A stretch of DNA of 64,000 nt, taken from NCBI GenBank assembly GCA_963764825.1, contig CAVXUA010000012.1, positions 62,001 through 126,000 of the forward strand. The letters are read 5' to 3'. Position 1 is the first letter of the stretch, and each line of letters opens with the position of its first letter. A program made the position numbers and the translations under genes. Shown in pieces: positions 1 through 8,614 of this stretch. The stretch comes from JAZGGS01 sp963764825 (lineage in GTDB: Bacteria; Bacteroidota; Ignavibacteria; Ignavibacteriales; Ignavibacteriaceae). The notes beneath the pieces were generated by a model. The model saw only the letters and a program-made list of their open reading frames with translations, did not search any database and was not told where the DNA came from.

Positions 1-144
1 TCCCACAGTATCTGCTGCAATAATCGGATTGTCCGTTTTCTCTAAATCAGCATTAATAGGCTGAACAAACATAAGTTTAAAGTTCTTAAGCGCTTCATAC
101 TTTTTTGTAGCCCAAATATTTCCAATCACTTTTCCTAAAAACAA
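1..144 (-). CDS. EutN/CcmL-family microcompartment vertex protein (partial)
   Basis: The first 48 residues of a second EutN/CcmL protein run off the left window edge, so the C-terminus is missing. It starts MFLGKVIGNIWATKK and continues to IIAADTVG, closely parallel to the neighbour at 240-539 (MFLGKVIGTVWSTKK, FIVAVDSVG). The start is a TTG at 142-144, chosen because the reading frame and the alignment with the neighbour both begin there. Proteins of this family form pentamers that cap the vertices of bacterial microcompartments (family knowledge). Two tandem copies are common in metabolosome loci. The remaining shell and enzyme genes would be expected beyond the left edge. Confidence 0.85.
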   Translation of the reverse strand, partial: MFLGKVIGNIWATKKYEALKNFKLMFVQPINADLEKTDNPIIAADTVG

Positions 145-239
145 AATATTTTCCGTTTCTGATTTGTAAATTGCTTGATTAAACTGTTGTCAGGTTAAAA
201 AGAATCATTTCTAATTAAGTTTAAAAAAATTAACTATAA

Positions 240-539
240 TTACAAATCAATTTCCCCTTCCAACAATTCTCTAACCGAAATATCCAGTTTGTCAACAATA
301 GCCATAATAACTGCATCAACAGGTTTGTCTTTTGTGAAGGTTGTCATCCTGGATGAACTTCCGGAAGCAACAATCACAACTTCACCATCACCCGCGCCAA
401 CACTATCTACAGCAACAATGAAACGTTCCTTTTCATTTAAATCGATATCAAGTTCTCTTACAAGAAGAAATTTTGCTCCAACAAGTTTATCATCTTTTTT
501 TGTTGACCAGACTGTTCCGATTACCTTTCCTAGAAACAC
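240..539 (-). CDS. EutN/CcmL-family microcompartment vertex protein
   Basis: A complete 99-residue protein of the usual size for the EutN/CcmL pentamer family. It has the N-terminal FLGKVIGTVW strand, the central VAVDSVGAGDGEVVIVASGSS core that lines the pentamer pore, and the C-terminal DAVIMAIVDKL helix. An AGAGGT ribosome-binding site lies just upstream of the ATG. It would plug the vertices of a proteinaceous shell around an aldehyde-processing metabolosome. It follows deoB on the same strand after a gap of about 130 bp and precedes a second copy, so the three may be cotranscribed. Which microcompartment type it serves cannot be read from this window. Confidence 0.9.
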   Translation of the reverse strand: MFLGKVIGTVWSTKKDDKLVGAKFLLVRELDIDLNEKERFIVAVDSVGAGDGEVVIVASGSSSRMTTFTKDKPVDAVIMAIVDKLDISVRELLEGEIDL

Positions 540-668
540 GTTTACCTCTTAAATCTTATTGATAAAATTTATCTTTAGCATTTTTAAATAACTGCCCTTA
601 AGTAATATAGTAATTTATTCCAGAGAATATTTAGATTTTAATAACAAGTTTAAATTGTAAAGAACAAG

Positions 669-1833
669 TTATTCATGTAAAAAACTTTCACCTTTCAAAT
701 CATTTTCTATGTTAAAAAAATCTGCTGCTGTTTTTGCAACATCAGCAAAATGTTTTTCTTACACCCAAATTTTTCCCTTTTACATTTTTCTGATAAAACA
801 ATAAGGGTACATATTCTCTGCTATGATCTGTACTGGGGGTTGTTGGATCGTTTCCATGATCAGCAGTAATTACAATTCTATCGGTTTCATCCAAAGAATC
901 CAATAATTCAGGTAAGAAGTCATCAAATTCCTTTAGCTTATTTGCAAAACCTTCAGGATCGTTTCGATGACCGTAATATACATCAAAATCCACCAGGTTG
1001 GCAAAGATGAAACTTCCAGTAGCTGATTTAGAATATTTTAACAACTTTTTACATCCTGCTTCGTTGGTTTTTGTTTTTTCCCTTATCTTTATCCCTTTAA
1101 AATTAAATAGTTCATTCACTTTACCAATTGCAACTGTAGTTATTCCGTTAGATAGGAGTAAGTCAAGAATGGTTGGTTCAGGCGGATCAAGGGATAAGTC
1201 CCGCCGGTTGGTTGTCCTTGTAAAGTTACCCGGTGTTCCTATAAATGGTCTTGCAATAACCCTGCCCACTTGAAGTGGAAGTATTAAAACTTCCTCTCTG
1301 GTAATTGAGCAGATCTTATATAATTCTTCCAGAGGAATAACTTCTTCGTGAGCAGCAATTTGAAAAACTGAATCGGCAGAAGTATAAATGATTGGAAAAC
1401 CTGTTCTTACATGCTCTTCCCCAAGTTCTTTAATAATCTCTGTGCCGGAAGCTGGTTTGTTACCGAGCACACCTTTGCATCCGGTATTATCCATAAATTT
1501 TTGTACAAGTTTTTTAGGAAATCCTTGCGGAAAATAAGAAAAATCCGTTTTGACGTATAAACCAGCGATTTCCCAATGTCCTGTGATTGAGTCTTTCCCT
1601 ACAGATACTTCCGTCAACTTACCATAGGAAGATAATGAAGATTCAACGGCAGAAACACCTTCAATTTTCGTAATATTCCCCAGGCCTAATTTTTCCATAT
1701 TTGGTAACTGCAAACCGCCAACAGCTTTTGCCATATTACAAAGAGTGTTGCTTCCGGAATCATTATAATTGGAGGCATCGGGTAATTCTCCAATTCCTAC
1801 ACCATCAAGTATAATTATAAAATAATTGTTCAT
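669..1833 (-). CDS. deoB: Phosphopentomutase (one frameshift)
   Basis: Phosphopentomutase interconverts (deoxy)ribose-1-phosphate and (deoxy)ribose-5-phosphate. It belongs to the alkaline-phosphatase-like metalloenzymes. Visible hallmarks are the N-terminal metal aspartate in IIILDGVGIGE, the TGHWE motif, and the C-terminal ITADHGNDPTTPSTDHSRE metal site. Without repair the frame stops at 742 just after GVRKTF. Removing one base from the T4 run (A4 at 747-750 on the given strand) restores the typical GVRKTFADVAKTAADFF tail and extends the gene to a stop at 669. The shift is most likely a sequence error. The enzyme feeds deoxyribose-5-phosphate to DeoC aldolase, and its position directly upstream of two microcompartment vertex genes suggests nucleoside or deoxyribose catabolism in a compartment (inference). 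Confidence 0.9.
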
Positions 1834-1877
1834 AAGACCGGGGATAAATTAATTCTGAAACATTAGCGGAATACTTT

Positions 1878-3735
1878 TTAATTAATATTCCGTACAGTGT
1901 TGCCGCCCTTTTCAATAGCTTTTTGGAGAGCAAGGTTTGCATTATAAATTACTTCATCAACATCAACCTTGTTAGTAGCGGAAGCAACGCCAATTGATAC
2001 AGTAAAAGTTGTTTGCTTGGAAACAACTGCAATAGGTTGCCTGGCAATTTTAACCCTTAATTTTTCAGCCCAAATAAAAACATTTTTTGTGTTTGAGTTG
2101 AAGAAATAAACAACAAATACTTTATCCTCTAGCCGACCGAACAAATTAAAGGGTGTCATTTCGCGGGAGATTGATTCGGCTACGACAGTAATTACCCTTG
2201 GCAACGGGTCTCCATCAAACAACGATTCCTGTTCAAGAAAATCATCTAATTTTATTAGTGCAACTGTTCCCGGAATTTTCAATTTCTCTGCTTTTATAAG
2301 ATCAGTGGCTAATCTTTCTTTAAATGCTGCTTCATTAAGCGCCCTTGTTTCAATATCGATTGAAGTAACGCTTTTCAATAGCCGCCTGGTTGAATGGGAG
2401 TAAATAATATAAGAAAGGAAATTTAAAGAACTTCTTAGAAACTGAACATCCTGGTTGCTAAAAGCATTTTTCTTTAAACTCTCGAAACAAAGAACGCCGT
2501 AATTCTGTTTGTTGTAAACCAATGGCACTGCAAGGAAAGAACCATCAAAACTTGAATCTTCTACTTTCGAATATCTTGTATAGCCGCCTGCCGAAGTGTT
2601 ATCAATTTTAACGGGGATTCCTGTAGAGATTGATTTTCCAACAAGCGTTCCGCTTAAATCAATTTGCAAACTTTCGCCTATGTATTTTAAGAGACGTGTT
2701 ATTAATTACTTTTTCAGTTTTGAATAATTTCTCAAGTGGATCGAAATAAACGTAAACAAACGCATCCCAGTTTAGAAGCATTTTAAGAGCATCGGGAAGC
2801 ATTGCCAGCATTTTTTCCTCACTCTCAAAATCATTATCAGGTCCAATAATTTTAAGCAAGCCCTGTAGCCGCTGCTGGGAAATAGAGTCGGAATGCTTTT
2901 CTTCAAATATCAGGATGAGCATTGTAATTAACCTTACAAACCTGCCAAGCGCATAAATAGTTTCAATTCCAAAAGCATCCCCCACTTTGGAATCGAGAGC
3001 AATTATAGCAACCAGTTCATCATTAAAAAATAAGGGAACCCCGGCAAAACTTCTTATACCTTGCGGCGAATCATAATATCGGATTACATCGCCTTCCGCC
3101 GCTGGGGGAATATCTGTAAGCAACTCCGGTTCACCTTTCTGAACAATTTTACTTAAAATATCATCTTCCAGGTCGAATTTTCTTTTTGATAATTGATCAG
3201 AGCCGGAGATAAATTTTTCAACAGCGAGTTTTTCTTTTTTCTTATTATACCAAAAGAAAACTGCAGTATGAGCATTGTATGATTCTGCAACAACTGTAAG
3301 CATTTTTTCGAGTGCAAACGTAAATTGTTCATCATGCCCAACACCGGGCGGAACTTCTTCCTTCGCTATTTCTTCAAATCTCTCCTTCAGGTCGGGTGGC
3401 TTAAGAGTGGTTTTCGAAACTCCATACTCCGGAGAATAAGTTTCATCTGTAATTACTTCCACATCTTGAGTCTTTGATACTATTTTGAAAGATTCCTGGA
3501 AATCTGTTGATGGTTCCGCTGGAATGCTGTCAACATCGCTCTCCTCTTTTTCCCCGATAGAGTATCCGCCAGAAAATCTTACTGAATCTCTTAAGAAGAT
3601 GATAAATGCAACGTAAATTATAATTAAGGCAAGTGTTATTAACCGGATTGTTAAATCATCGGTAATGAACAGAATGACAGCCAAAACGGGTACTACTAAA
3701 AATATCAGTGTTCTTTTTCTTTGCCTGCGATCCAT
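1878..3735 (-). CDS. Membrane GAF-GAF protein with degenerate GGDEF-like domain (one frameshift)
   Basis: A protein of about 618 residues once one extra A is removed from an A4 run (T4 at 2685-2688). Without that repair it reads as two overlapping frames. The N-terminus carries two closely spaced membrane helices (about residues 9-48). An acidic linker and a first GAF-like domain follow. A second GAF-like domain spans the shift, and the C-terminal 170 residues have the GGDEF/cyclase fold pattern (a LNEAAFKERL start, later SIGVAS). The active-site GGDEF is replaced by RLEDK, so diguanylate cyclase activity is unlikely. Family knowledge suggests a sensor or scaffold responding to a small ligand or redox signal. 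The ligand is unknown. Confidence 0.75.
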
Positions 3736-3808
3736 TCAGTTTATACTTTAGAGTTGGAATAAAATATTATTAAATATAAAGCTACAAATAAATAATAACA
3801 AATGAGTG

Positions 3809-3840
3809 ATTAGAAATTATTCCTAAGGGGAATTTCTAAT
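3809..3840 (-). terminator. Hairpin at the 3' end of engB
   Basis: A perfect 10-bp inverted repeat (ATTAGAAATT / AATTTCTAAT) with a C/G-containing loop overlaps the engB stop codon. On the minus strand it is followed by a moderately T-rich stretch rather than a clean U-tract. It is plausibly a terminator or a 3' stabilising hairpin between engB and the GAF gene. Confidence 0.4.
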
Positions 3841-4420
3841 AGAACATATTTCCAAAGATTTTTTTAATTTCTTTCTGTCCTCTTCCCTTTGTAGATGAAA
3901 AAAGCACTATATTTTCATTAATTTTTGCTTCCGGGAAAACCTCTGAAAGCTTTTTAGCTGATTGAGAAAATTCAGATTGTTTAAGCTTATCTGTTTTGCT
4001 AAGGAGAAAAAAGTATGGTATGCCAGTGGTTTTTAGCATCTCATTAAGCATAACATCAAGCTGGGTAGGTTTATGCCGGCTATCTATAAAATGCAATGCC
4101 AATGTAATATTCTTCCCTTCAAGGATGTATCCTGAAACCAATTTTCCCCATTTTTCTCTTTCGCTTTTACTGATTTTAGCATAACCAAAACCGGGAAGAT
4201 CAACAAGATAAAAGGTATCATCAATATCATAAAAATTAATTGAGCGGGTTTTCCCAGGTGAAGAGCTGATCTTTGCAAGGGATTTTTTGTTAAAGAGTGA
4301 ATTTATAAAAGAAGATTTGCCTACGTTTGATCTGCCGCAGAGGATTACTTCGGGCAGAGCACTATGCGGAACATCTTTAAGATTATAAACTGGTTTGATG
4401 AATGAAACATTTTCAAACAT
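3836..4420 (-). CDS. engB: Ribosome biogenesis GTP-binding protein YsxC/EngB
   Basis: A circularly ordered TRAFAC GTPase needed for assembly of the large ribosomal subunit. It shows G1 GRSNVGKS at residues 29-36, a T-containing switch (SSPGKTRSINFY), G3 DLPGFGYA, G4 SKTD and a G5-like SSTKG. The ATG at 4418-4420 gives 194 residues, the normal family length. A longer in-frame start (TTG at 4448-4450) would lie inside the stem of the rplQ terminator and adds residues unlike the family, so I rejected it. The ATG sits only a few bases after the terminator U-tract and no clear ribosome-binding site precedes it. Confidence 0.93.
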   Translation of the reverse strand: MFENVSFIKPVYNLKDVPHSALPEVILCGRSNVGKSSFINSLFNKKSLAKISSSPGKTRSINFYDIDDTFYLVDLPGFGYAKISKSEREKWGKLVSGYILEGKNITLALHFIDSRHKPTQLDVMLNEMLKTTGIPYFFLLSKTDKLKQSEFSQSAKKLSEVFPEAKINENIVLFSSTKGRGQKEIKKIFGNMFY

Positions 4421-4422
4421 AA

Positions 4423-4458
4423 TAAAAAAAAGAGTAACCGGTTTAACCAATTACTCTT
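4423..4458 (-). terminator. Strong Rho-independent terminator after rplQ
   Basis: On the minus strand, AAGAGTAA and TTACTCTT pair. The pairing continues inward through UUGGU/ACCGG to a three-base loop, giving about 13 bp, and a run of eight T follows. It lies 24 bp after the rplQ stop and closes the ribosomal superoperon. The U-tract runs almost into the engB start codon. Confidence 0.85.
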
Positions 4459-4481
4459 AAAATAATTAAAAATTGTGTTTT

Positions 4482-4982
4482 TTACTTTTCCGGTTTTTCA
4501 GAAGCTTCTTCAACAAATTCAGCTTCTTCTATTTGCTCTTTTTCTTCGGCTTCTTTCTCTTTCTTCTTCTTTACCTTCGCATCCTTCTCATCTTTTCGCT
4601 CAGTTGCTTTAGCAGTAATAATATCGTTATAATCAACAAGTTCTATTATTGCCAACGGTGCTGCATCGCCTAAACGGTTACCAAGTTTGACTACCCTGGT
4701 ATAACCACCGGGTCTGTCTCCAATTTTCGGAACTATATCACTAAATAATTCCTTAACTGTTTCTTTATCCTTTATAACTTCCATTATCTGCTTCTGGGAA
4801 TGAAGATCGCCTTTTTTCGCCTTGGTTATTAATTTTTCAGCAAAAACCTTGGTCTCCTTTGCTTTGGCAAGTGTAGTTTTTATTCTTTTATGTTTTAGGA
4901 GCGAAGTAGCAAGTGATGCAAGAGTTGCCTTACGATGGCTTGCAGTTCTGCTTAACTTTCTTCCCTTAACTCTATGTCTCAT
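4482..4982 (-). CDS. rplQ: 50S ribosomal protein L17
   Basis: The conserved core is complete, from MRHRVKGRKLSRTASHRKA through GDRPGGYTRVVKLGNRLGDAAPLAIIELV. It binds 23S rRNA in the large subunit. At 166 residues it is longer than the roughly 120 of many bacteria because of a highly charged Lys/Glu-rich C-terminal tail of about 45 residues, probably disordered. It is the last gene of the alpha operon, 23 bp after rpoA, and is followed by a strong terminator. Confidence 0.97.
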   Translation of the reverse strand: MRHRVKGRKLSRTASHRKATLASLATSLLKHKRIKTTLAKAKETKVFAEKLITKAKKGDLHSQKQIMEVIKDKETVKELFSDIVPKIGDRPGGYTRVVKLGNRLGDAAPLAIIELVDYNDIITAKATERKDEKDAKVKKKKEKEAEEKEQIEEAEFVEEASEKPEK

Positions 4983-5005
4983 TTAATTACCTTCTCTAAA
5001 AAAAA

Positions 5006-6001
5006 TTAATTGGTTTCTGGTTCTTCCTTAATATACTTGTCTACATCCATTCCAAATTCAATTCCAAAATTTTCTACTATCTCCATCAATTCTGCAAGAG
5101 ATTTTCTTCCAAAGTTTCTAAACTTTAGCATTTCGGATTCATCCTTTGCCACGAGCTCGCCAAGTGATAGAATGTTAGCTGCCTTAAGACAATTATGCGA
5201 TCTAACGCTTAACTCCAGGTCATCTACACTGGTTAATAAAATCTTTTTTATTCTTTCAGTTTCTACATCTTTAGGTGTAACTGTTTGTTCTTCTTCCTGT
5301 TCAATATTAAAATTGATAAACAACTGAACATGTTCACGAAGCACTTTAGCTGCCTGCGTTAAAGCATCATCCGGTGTGATGGAACCATCTGTAGTAATTT
5401 CTAATGATAATTTTTCGTAATCATTCTTATCGCCGATTCTTACATTCTCTACATCAAATGTTACATTCTTAATAGGTGTAAAAATTGAATCTACAGGAAT
5501 TACGCCAATTGTTTGATCAGGAGTTATATTTTCAATTGCAGGAACGTACCCGGTTCCTTTACCAACTTCCAGTTCAACATCCAGTTTAAGATTTTTATTG
5601 AACGTGGCAATATGAAGATCAGGATTAAGAATTTCAATATCGTTGCTGGCTTTCTGAATATCTGCAGCAGTCCATTCTCCTTCGCCGCTAAAAGAGATAT
5701 CTATTTTACCCGGTTTTTTAGCAAGGAGTTTCATTCTAACTTGCTTTAGGTTGAGTATAATTTCAGATACATCCTCAACAACTCCTTCAACAGTTGTAAA
5801 CTCATGCAAAACACCACCGAATTTAACTGAAGTTATTGCTGTGCCTGTTAATGAAGATAACAACGCACGTCTAAGAGAATTACCTAATGTAACACCATAT
5901 CCTCTCTCAAGTGGTTGAAGGGAGAACTTTCCGAACGTATTTTTATAGCTTACTTCATCAAGCACAACAGCTTCCGGCATCTTTAAATATGTAACACTCA
6001 T
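5006..6001 (-). CDS. rpoA: RNA polymerase alpha subunit
   Basis: 331 residues with the N-terminal assembly domain (LERGYGVTLGNSLRRALLSSLTG near residues 31-53, which nucleates RNA polymerase assembly). A linker around 235-255 follows, then a C-terminal domain with paired helix-hairpin-helix elements (VRSHNCLKAANI, LRNFGRKSL-like KFRNFGRKSLAEL) that contacts UP elements and activators. It lies between rpsD and rplQ, the standard alpha-operon position. The frame is intact. Confidence 0.98.
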   Translation of the reverse strand: MSVTYLKMPEAVVLDEVSYKNTFGKFSLQPLERGYGVTLGNSLRRALLSSLTGTAITSVKFGGVLHEFTTVEGVVEDVSEIILNLKQVRMKLLAKKPGKIDISFSGEGEWTAADIQKASNDIEILNPDLHIATFNKNLKLDVELEVGKGTGYVPAIENITPDQTIGVIPVDSIFTPIKNVTFDVENVRIGDKNDYEKLSLEITTDGSITPDDALTQAAKVLREHVQLFINFNIEQEEEQTVTPKDVETERIKKILLTSVDDLELSVRSHNCLKAANILSLGELVAKDESEMLKFRNFGRKSLAELMEIVENFGIEFGMDVDKYIKEEPETN

Positions 6002-6037
6002 TTAATAATCCTCTAGAATTTCTCAAAAAAAATATTC

Positions 6038-6664
6038 TTATTTAGAATAGAGTTCCACAACCAATTGTTCATTAGCGTTAAGAGGAACTTCACTTCTTTC
6101 CGGAACCTGTAAAAATGTTCCGCTCAGAGCAGCTTTATCTGTTGAAAGCCAGCCATAAGTGCTGTCTTTAATTCTCTTTAACGAATCATGAATGGCATCA
6201 AGTTTTTTACTCTTCTCTTTCACTTTAATAATGTCTCCTTCAGTCATAAGGTAAGAAGGAATATCAACAAGTTTGTCGTTAATTAGAAAATGTCTGTGCA
6301 ATATTAACTGCCTCGCTTGTTTTCTGGATGAAGCAAAACCAAGCCTGAATACTACATTATCGAAACGGCGTTCTAGAAGTCGAATCAGGTTTTCGCCGGT
6401 AATACCTTTTTGCTTGTTAGCTTTTTCAAAATAAATTTTAAACTGGGTTTCCAGCAAACCATAAGATCTTTTAATCTTCTGTTTTTCACGCAGCTGAATT
6501 CCGTATTCGGAAACTTTTGATCTTCTACCCTGTCCATGCTCACCCGGGGGATAATTCCTTGTTTCAATCGGGCATTTTTCAGTGTAACATTTTTGACCTT
6601 TAAGAAATAACTTTTGTCTTTCTCTTCTGCATAGTTTACAAACTGAATCAGTATATCTTGCCAT
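6038..6664 (-). CDS. rpsD: 30S ribosomal protein S4 (zinc-binding form)
   Basis: 208 residues. It is a primary 16S rRNA binding protein that nucleates small-subunit assembly. Cysteines at residues 9, 12, 26 and 31 form the zinc site of the C+ type of S4. The S4 RNA-binding domain follows (LERRFDNVVFRLGFASSRKQARQLILHRH). It lies between rpsK and rpoA. In other bacteria S4 can repress its operon, but no regulatory structure is evident here. Confidence 0.97.
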   Translation of the reverse strand: MARYTDSVCKLCRRERQKLFLKGQKCYTEKCPIETRNYPPGEHGQGRRSKVSEYGIQLREKQKIKRSYGLLETQFKIYFEKANKQKGITGENLIRLLERRFDNVVFRLGFASSRKQARQLILHRHFLINDKLVDIPSYLMTEGDIIKVKEKSKKLDAIHDSLKRIKDSTYGWLSTDKAALSGTFLQVPERSEVPLNANEQLVVELYSK

Positions 6665-6681
6665 TTACTTCCTCTTTAAAT

Positions 6682-7068
6682 TTATACTCTTCTTCTTTTC
6701 GGTGGTCTGCAGCCGTTATGCGGAATTGGGGTTACATCTTTAATAGATGATATTTCGAGCCCGGCTGTGTGCAATGCTCTAATTGCAGCTTCTCTGCCGG
6801 AACCGGGACCTTTAACAAGCACCTCGATTTTCCTCAATCCTAAATCGTAAGCTTCCTTAGCTGCTGCTTCGGCAGAAACCTGTGCAGCAAAAGGTGTATT
6901 TTTCCTGGATCCTTTAAAGCCGTTTTTTCCTGCAGACGACCAGGAAATAGTATTGCCGTAAATATCGGTTAATGTAACAATTACATTATTAAAGGTTGCT
7001 TTAATATGTGCAATGCCGTTAGCATCAACCTGAGTTTTTTTCTTAGTTCTTTTTACAGACTTAGCCAA
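6682..7068 (-). CDS. rpsK: 30S ribosomal protein S11
   Basis: 128 residues with the conserved core IKATFNNVIVTLTDIYGN and the C-terminal GCRPPKRRRV. It lines the platform of the small subunit near the mRNA exit. Translation starts at TTG (7066-7068) behind a GGAGG-type ribosome-binding site, and no ATG lies near. It is one of several ribosomal genes here that use TTG. It lies between rpsM and rpsD as usual. Confidence 0.96.
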   Translation of the reverse strand: MAKSVKRTKKKTQVDANGIAHIKATFNNVIVTLTDIYGNTISWSSAGKNGFKGSRKNTPFAAQVSAEAAAKEAYDLGLRKIEVLVKGPGSGREAAIRALHTAGLEISSIKDVTPIPHNGCRPPKRRRV

Positions 7069-7096
7069 TTCTCTAACCTCCGAGACTTATCAAATA

Positions 7097-7481
7097 TTAT
7101 TTCTTAGTAGGTGTTTTTTTCTTACCTGCAACGGTCTTTCTTTTGCCTTTCCTTGTCCTGGCATTTGTACGGGTTCTTTGTCCTCTGACTGTAAGACCTT
7201 TCCTGTGCCTGATGCCTCTGTAGGCACCAATATCCATCAGTCTTTTAATATTCTGCTGCACTTCAGAACGAAGAGCACCTTCCACTTTATAATCTGCAGT
7301 TAATACTGCTCTTATTTCAGCTACATCCTCTTCTGTAAGATCAGCAACTTTCTTTTTAGGATCTACCTTTGCTTTTTCTAAAACATCGGCAGAAGTGGTC
7401 ATTCCAATACCGTAAATGTACTGCAGACCATAATAAGACCGTTTTAGTTTTAGGTAAATCAACACCAGATATTCGAGCCAA
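7097..7481 (-). CDS. rpsM: 30S ribosomal protein S13 (one frameshift)
   Basis: The C-terminal two thirds (YIYGIGMTTSADVLEKA to the Lys/Arg/Thr-rich tail, including RGIRHRKGLTVRGQRT) reads cleanly. The expected N-terminus ARISGVDLPK lies in another frame just upstream. Removing one A from one of two A4 runs at 7442-7451 joins them. The start is then a TTG at 7479-7481 behind an AAGGAG site. S13 sits at the head of the small subunit and contacts P-site tRNA. The shift is most simply a sequencing error, since the gene is essential. Confidence 0.93.
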
Positions 7482-7501
7482 TTAACTTCTCCTTAAAAAA
7501 T

Positions 7502-7615
7502 TTAACCTTGTCTTTGTTTATGCTTAGGGTTTGTGCAGATTACTCTAACAACACCTTTGCGCTTAATAATTTTACACTTTTCGCATATTTTTTTTACTGA
7601 TGCTCTAACTTTCAT
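7502..7615 (-). CDS. rpmJ: 50S ribosomal protein L36 (zinc form)
   Basis: A 37-residue protein, MKVRASVKKICEKCK..., with the zinc ligands Cys11, Cys14, Cys27 and His32 of the C+ L36 family. The start is an ATG at 7613-7615 just after infA, and the gene ends at TAA 7502. It lies between infA and rpsM, the standard place. Confidence 0.96.
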   Translation of the reverse strand: MKVRASVKKICEKCKIIKRKGVVRVICTNPKHKQRQG

Positions 7616-7625
7616 AAAAGCTCCG

Positions 7626-7844
7626 TTACTTGTACCTATAAGTAATTCTACCTTTAGTTAAATCGTATGGAGATAGTTCCACTGAAACTTTATCTCCAAC
7701 TAAAATCTTAATAAAATGCATTCTCATTTTTCCGGAAATATGTGCCAATATTTCATGTTCATTATCAAGTTTAACTTTAAATGTAGCATTGGGCAATGTT
7801 TCAGTAACAACGCCGTCTATTTTTATTGGTCCTTGTTTAGCCAT
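7626..7844 (-). CDS. infA: Translation initiation factor IF-1
   Basis: 72 residues with a single OB-fold: GVVTETLPNATFKVKLDNEHEILAHISGKMR, then IKILVGDKVSVELSPYDLTKGRITYRYK. IF-1 occupies the A site of the 30S subunit during initiation and modulates IF-2 and IF-3. Its ATG overlaps the end of map by one base, so the two are translationally coupled. The order map-infA-rpmJ-rpsM is standard. Confidence 0.98.
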   Translation of the reverse strand: MAKQGPIKIDGVVTETLPNATFKVKLDNEHEILAHISGKMRMHFIKILVGDKVSVELSPYDLTKGRITYRYK

Positions 7845-8605
7845 TAAGATATAGTTAATATTTCCGGTTCATTACTATTTATAAGAACCGTATGTTCAAA
7901 ATGTGCAGAAGGAGTTCCATCTGCGGTTAATACTGTCCATCCATCGGATGCTGTAATTACCTGGTAATCGCCCTGGTTAACCATAGGTTCAATTGCCAGG
8001 GTCATCCCGTTTTTCAACTTTGCTCCCGTACCTCTTTTTCCAAAATTAGGAATTGAAGGTTCTTCGTGAAGAAACTTTCCAACACCGTGTCCGCACAAAT
8101 CTCTAACAACAGAAAAGTTATTTTCTTCAACAAATTTTTGCACTGCTGCTGAAATATCGTGAACCCTGTTACCTTCTTTAGCAGCTTCAATACCTACGTA
8201 AAGCGATTTTTCAGTAACCTCCAGAAGTTTTTGCTTTTCTTCAGAGACTTTTCCAACCGCAACCGAAATTGCAGCGTCGCCAAAATAATTATTCTTAAGA
8301 ACACCAACATCCAGAGAGATAATCTCTCCTTCTTTAAGTACCCTGTTACCCGGTATTCCGTGTACCACTTCATCATCAACCGAGGTACAAACTGAACCGG
8401 GAAAACCAGGAGCATTCCCTTGTGAATAACCTTTGAACGCAGGGATAGCATTATTGCTTCTTATATAATCTTCAGCTATTCTATCCGCTTCTAAAGTTGT
8501 AATACCAGCTTTAATATTGCTTTTAACAAGCTGTAAAGTTTCAGCTACAATCTTACAACTTTCTCTAATATAATCGATCTCTTTTTTCGTCTTAATATAA
8601 ATCAC
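7844..8605 (-). CDS. map: Methionine aminopeptidase, type I
   Basis: 253 residues. It removes the N-terminal methionine from nascent proteins. The five metal ligands are visible: Asp in SLDVGV, Asp in FGDAAIS, His in GHGVGKFLHEE, Glu in AIEPM and Glu in FEHTVL. The start appears to be a GTG at 8603-8605. The gene sits directly between secY and infA. The adk gene found here in many bacteria is absent. Confidence 0.96.
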   Translation of the reverse strand: MIYIKTKKEIDYIRESCKIVAETLQLVKSNIKAGITTLEADRIAEDYIRSNNAIPAFKGYSQGNAPGFPGSVCTSVDDEVVHGIPGNRVLKEGEIISLDVGVLKNNYFGDAAISVAVGKVSEEKQKLLEVTEKSLYVGIEAAKEGNRVHDISAAVQKFVEENNFSVVRDLCGHGVGKFLHEEPSIPNFGKRGTGAKLKNGMTLAIEPMVNQGDYQVITASDGWTVLTADGTPSAHFEHTVLINSNEPEILTIS

Positions 8606-8614
8606 AGAGAACTA

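Noticed and set aside
289..552. Open frames antisense to real genes (also 998-1273, 5010-5327, 22072-22386, 30800-31243, 43651-44091 and others)
   Set aside because: They mirror strongly conserved genes on the minus strand, lack ribosome-binding sites and family features, and are explained by codon bias on the opposite strand.
4421..4450. TTG at 4450 as the engB start
   Set aside because: It lies in the stem of the rplQ terminator and adds residues not seen in the family; the ATG at 4420 gives the normal length.
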